Position numbers and translations under genes: made by a program
The notes under the pieces: generated by a model
The model's database searches: none
The model's input: the letters and a program-made list of their open reading frames with translations, nothing else
What the model was told of the DNA's origin: nothing
Shown here: positions 42,253 through 44,349 of the stretch, in pieces
Position numbering within the stretch: the stretch's first letter is position 1
How the letters are laid out: each line of letters opens with the position of its first letter
Assembly: GCA_036405495.1 (NCBI GenBank)
Contig: DASWXL010000003.1
Span: 1-44,349, forward strand
Reading direction: 5' to 3'
Source: DASWTL01 sp036405495
Lineage (GTDB): Bacteria; Bacteroidota; Bacteroidia; Sphingobacteriales; Sphingobacteriaceae
DNA length: 44,349 nucleotides

Positions 42253-44349
42253 ATGCGAAAATCTTTGCTGTATATCGTTTTATTGCTGTTACCGGTGCTG
42301 TTGCAGGCGCAGACCATTAGCTCGCCGGACAATAACCTTATCCTCACCTTTGAGTTGGATGGCAACGGCATTCCTGTTTATCAGTTAACATACAAACAAA
42401 AGCCGGTTATAAAGCCGAGTGCATTAGGTCTGGAAACTCTCGATGCAGGCTCCCTGAGGGAGGGCTTTACGCAAACGGACACGCGGCAGGAATCTGCAGA
42501 CAACATATGGAACCCGATATGGGGAGAGCAGAAGACTATACGCAATAACTATAATGAGCTTCTGGTAACACTCTCCCAGCCGTCAGAGAAAAATCGCTTC
42601 ATACGGATCCGTTTCCGCCTCTTCAACGATGGATTAGGTTTTCGGTATGAGTTCCCTGAACAAAATGCCCTGAATTATTTCGTGATAAAGGACGAGGTAA
42701 CCGAATTTAACCTTGCGGGCGATCATAAAATATTTTGGATACCGGGTGACTACGATACCAACGAGTATGCTTACACTACTTCAAAGGTTTCGGAAATCCC
42801 CGGCCTGATGAAGAAGGCTGCGCACGATATACATGCTCAGCGCCCTATTACAGTACCATCCGTGCAAACTCCATCCATGATGAAATCGTCCGATGGCCTG
42901 TATATTAACATTCATGAAGCAGCATTGGTGAATTATCCGGCAATGAATTTAGAAGTGAATGCAGCCGGTTACAAAATGCGCTCTCACCTGGTGCCCGACG
43001 CTGTCGGAAACAAGGGTTATATGCAAACAAGTTCTCAATCGCCATGGCGCACGATCATGGTCAGCGACAAAGCTGCAGATATCCTGGCATCCCGGCTGAT
43101 CCTTAACCTGAATGAGCCAACGATGTATAAAGATGTGTCCTGGATAAAGCCGATGAAATACATGGGTGTATGGTGGGAATATTTTGTAGCAGGAAAGAGT
43201 ACCTGGGCTTACAGCACGGAGAATAATGTCAGGCTTACGGAAGACTTTTCCAAATTCACCCCTAACGGACGCCATGGTGCTACGACTGCGAACGTTAAGA
43301 AGTATATCGACTTTGCTGCAGATAACGGTTTCGACGCTGTACTGGTCGAGGGTTGGAATATCGGTTGGGAAGATTGGTTTGGAAACTGGAAAGAAGAGGT
43401 GTTTGATTTTGTAACTCCTTACCCGGACTTTGATGTGAAAGAACTTCACCGGTATGCAGCTTCAAAAGGTGTCAGGCTAATGATGCATCATGAAACTTCG
43501 TCATCTGCAGTAAACTATGAACGGCGCCTGGATACTGCTTTCAAATTCATGGTGAATAACGGGTATAACGCGGTTAAGACCGGATATGTAGGTAAGATCA
43601 TCCCCCGGGGGGAACATCACGACGGTCAGTGGATGGTGAACCATTATATCCGTGTTGCGGAAAAGGCCGCTGATTATAAGATCATGGTGAACAGTCATGA
43701 AGCGGTTCGTCCTACCGGACTTCACCGCACCTATCCGAACTGGCTTGCACAGGAATCCGCCCGGGGTACAGAGTTCGAAGCCATGGGCGGCCTTGCTCCT
43801 GAGCATACCACTATCTTACCCTTTACCAGGATGGTGGGAGGTCCGATGGACTATACGCCTGGGATCTTTCAGACTGACCTTTCCTATTATGGAACGGGAA
43901 ATCAGCGCGTCAACACCACACTGGTGAAACAGCTCGCTTATTATGTTACCATGTACAGTCCGCTTCAAATGGCAGCGGATATGCCGGAAAACTATAAGCG
44001 CTTTCCGGACGCCTTTCAGTTCATAAAGGATGTTGCGGTGGATTGGGATGATACCTGGGTACTTGAAGCGGAACCCGGCGATTATGTCACAATTGCGCGA
44101 AAAGCCAAGAACCGGAACGAATGGTTCGTAGGCGGCGTTACCGATGAGAATTCGCGCCTGGCCAATATTCCGTTCCATTATCTCCCGAAAGGCAAGAAAT
44201 ATGTTGCGACAATTTATGCCGATGGCGACGATGCGAGTTACGATAAAAAGCCACAGAGCTATACAATCCGCAAAGTGATCGTTACAGCGGAAAGCATTTT
44301 GAGGCAGAAGCTCGCAACCGGCGGGGGCGTTGCCGTCAGTATCCGCGAA
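42253..44349 (+). CDS. susB: GH97 alpha-glucosidase, SusB-like, C-terminus cut by window edge
   Basis: The frame runs open from the ATG at 42253 to the right edge (699 codons); SusB proteins have about 710-740 residues, so only the tail is missing. The N-terminus (MRKSLLYIVLLLLPVLLQAQ) is a signal peptide, placing it in the periplasm. The catalytic glutamates of Bacteroides thetaiotaomicron SusB (E439, E508, E532 in the published structure, as I recall) match E414 in MMHHETSS, E483 in NSHEAVRP and E507 in RGTEFEA with identical spacing (69 and 24). VKTGYVG carries glycine where retaining members carry the aspartate nucleophile, so this should be an inverting enzyme acting on alpha-glucosides. 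Confidence 0.92.
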   Translation, partial: MRKSLLYIVLLLLPVLLQAQTISSPDNNLILTFELDGNGIPVYQLTYKQKPVIKPSALGLETLDAGSLREGFTQTDTRQESADNIWNPIWGEQKTIRNNYNELLVTLSQPSEKNRFIRIRFRLFNDGLGFRYEFPEQNALNYFVIKDEVTEFNLAGDHKIFWIPGDYDTNEYAYTTSKVSEIPGLMKKAAHDIHAQRPITVPSVQTPSMMKSSDGLYINIHEAALVNYPAMNLEVNAAGYKMRSHLVPDAVGNKGYMQTSSQSPWRTIMVSDKAADILASRLILNLNEPTMYKDVSWIKPMKYMGVWWEYFVAGKSTWAYSTENNVRLTEDFSKFTPNGRHGATTANVKKYIDFAADNGFDAVLVEGWNIGWEDWFGNWKEEVFDFVTPYPDFDVKELHRYAASKGVRLMMHHETSSSAVNYERRLDTAFKFMVNNGYNAVKTGYVGKIIPRGEHHDGQWMVNHYIRVAEKAADYKIMVNSHEAVRPTGLHRTYPNWLAQESARGTEFEAMGGLAPEHTTILPFTRMVGGPMDYTPGIFQTDLSYYGTGNQRVNTTLVKQLAYYVTMYSPLQMAADMPENYKRFPDAFQFIKDVAVDWDDTWVLEAEPGDYVTIARKAKNRNEWFVGGVTDENSRLANIPFHYLPKGKKYVATIYADGDDASYDKKPQSYTIRKVIVTAESILRQKLATGGGVAVSIRE

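Overview
The window looks like chromosome of a free-living, glycan-degrading Bacteroidota, most likely close to Sphingobacteriaceae (an inference from gene content, not a measured placement). The signs are a SusC/SusD pair, two further TonB-dependent or CarboxypepD_reg-type barrel proteins, a TonB receptor paired with a DUF4249 lipoprotein, a SusB-type GH97, and start codons in A/T-rich context. A few promoters also fit the Bacteroidota pattern TTTG-N19-TAnnTTTG. I saw no tRNA, rRNA, CRISPR array, transposase or phage gene, and no gene-free stretch longer than 300 bases.

Layout. 1-1643: a zinc carboxypeptidase cut by the left edge and a small SnoaL-like protein. 1717-18742: a polysaccharide utilisation locus (PUL). 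A membrane-spanning sensor with its own LuxR-type DNA-binding domain is divergent from an apparent eight-gene operon: susC, susD, a PKD surface lipoprotein, GH16, GH30, GH5-CBM6, a seven-CXXCH multiheme cytochrome and GH3. The operon closes at a strong hairpin (18768-18812). The enzyme set best fits a beta-1,3-glucan with beta-1,6 linkages (laminarin or fungal/yeast-type glucan). 18832-26337: an OMP_b-brl_3-type barrel protein, a DegP/HtrA protease, a secreted glycerophosphodiester phosphodiesterase beside a broken calcineurin-type phosphoesterase, a DedA protein and a YdhF-like aldo/keto reductase. 26471-31336: TonB receptor plus DUF4249 lipoprotein, an OmpA-domain protein, and an mreB standing apart from mreC/mreD.

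31420-38204: a seven-gene minus-strand operon transcribed TetR, TolC, HlyD, ATPase, ATPase, permease, permease. It resembles Escherichia coli cecR-ybhGFSR with a dedicated outer-membrane factor and a split YbhF. The last four junctions are 4-base stop/start overlaps. A perfect 24-base palindrome overlaps the predicted -10-type element just before tetR, so self-repression is the simplest reading. 38293-42184: a DinB-like protein, a CBM9-like secreted protein, a NamZ (DUF1343) exo-muramidase without visible signal peptide, a barrel-like lipoprotein and a GNAT acetyltransferase. 42253-44349: a GH97 alpha-glucosidase cut by the right edge only a few residues from its expected end.

The most unusual feature is the seven-haem cytochrome lipoprotein embedded, 9 and 21 bases from its neighbours, among the glucanases. 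Nothing in a hydrolytic glucan pathway obviously needs it. The PUL regulator, which fuses a periplasmic propeller sensor directly to a cytoplasmic DNA-binding domain with no kinase, is the second item worth attention.
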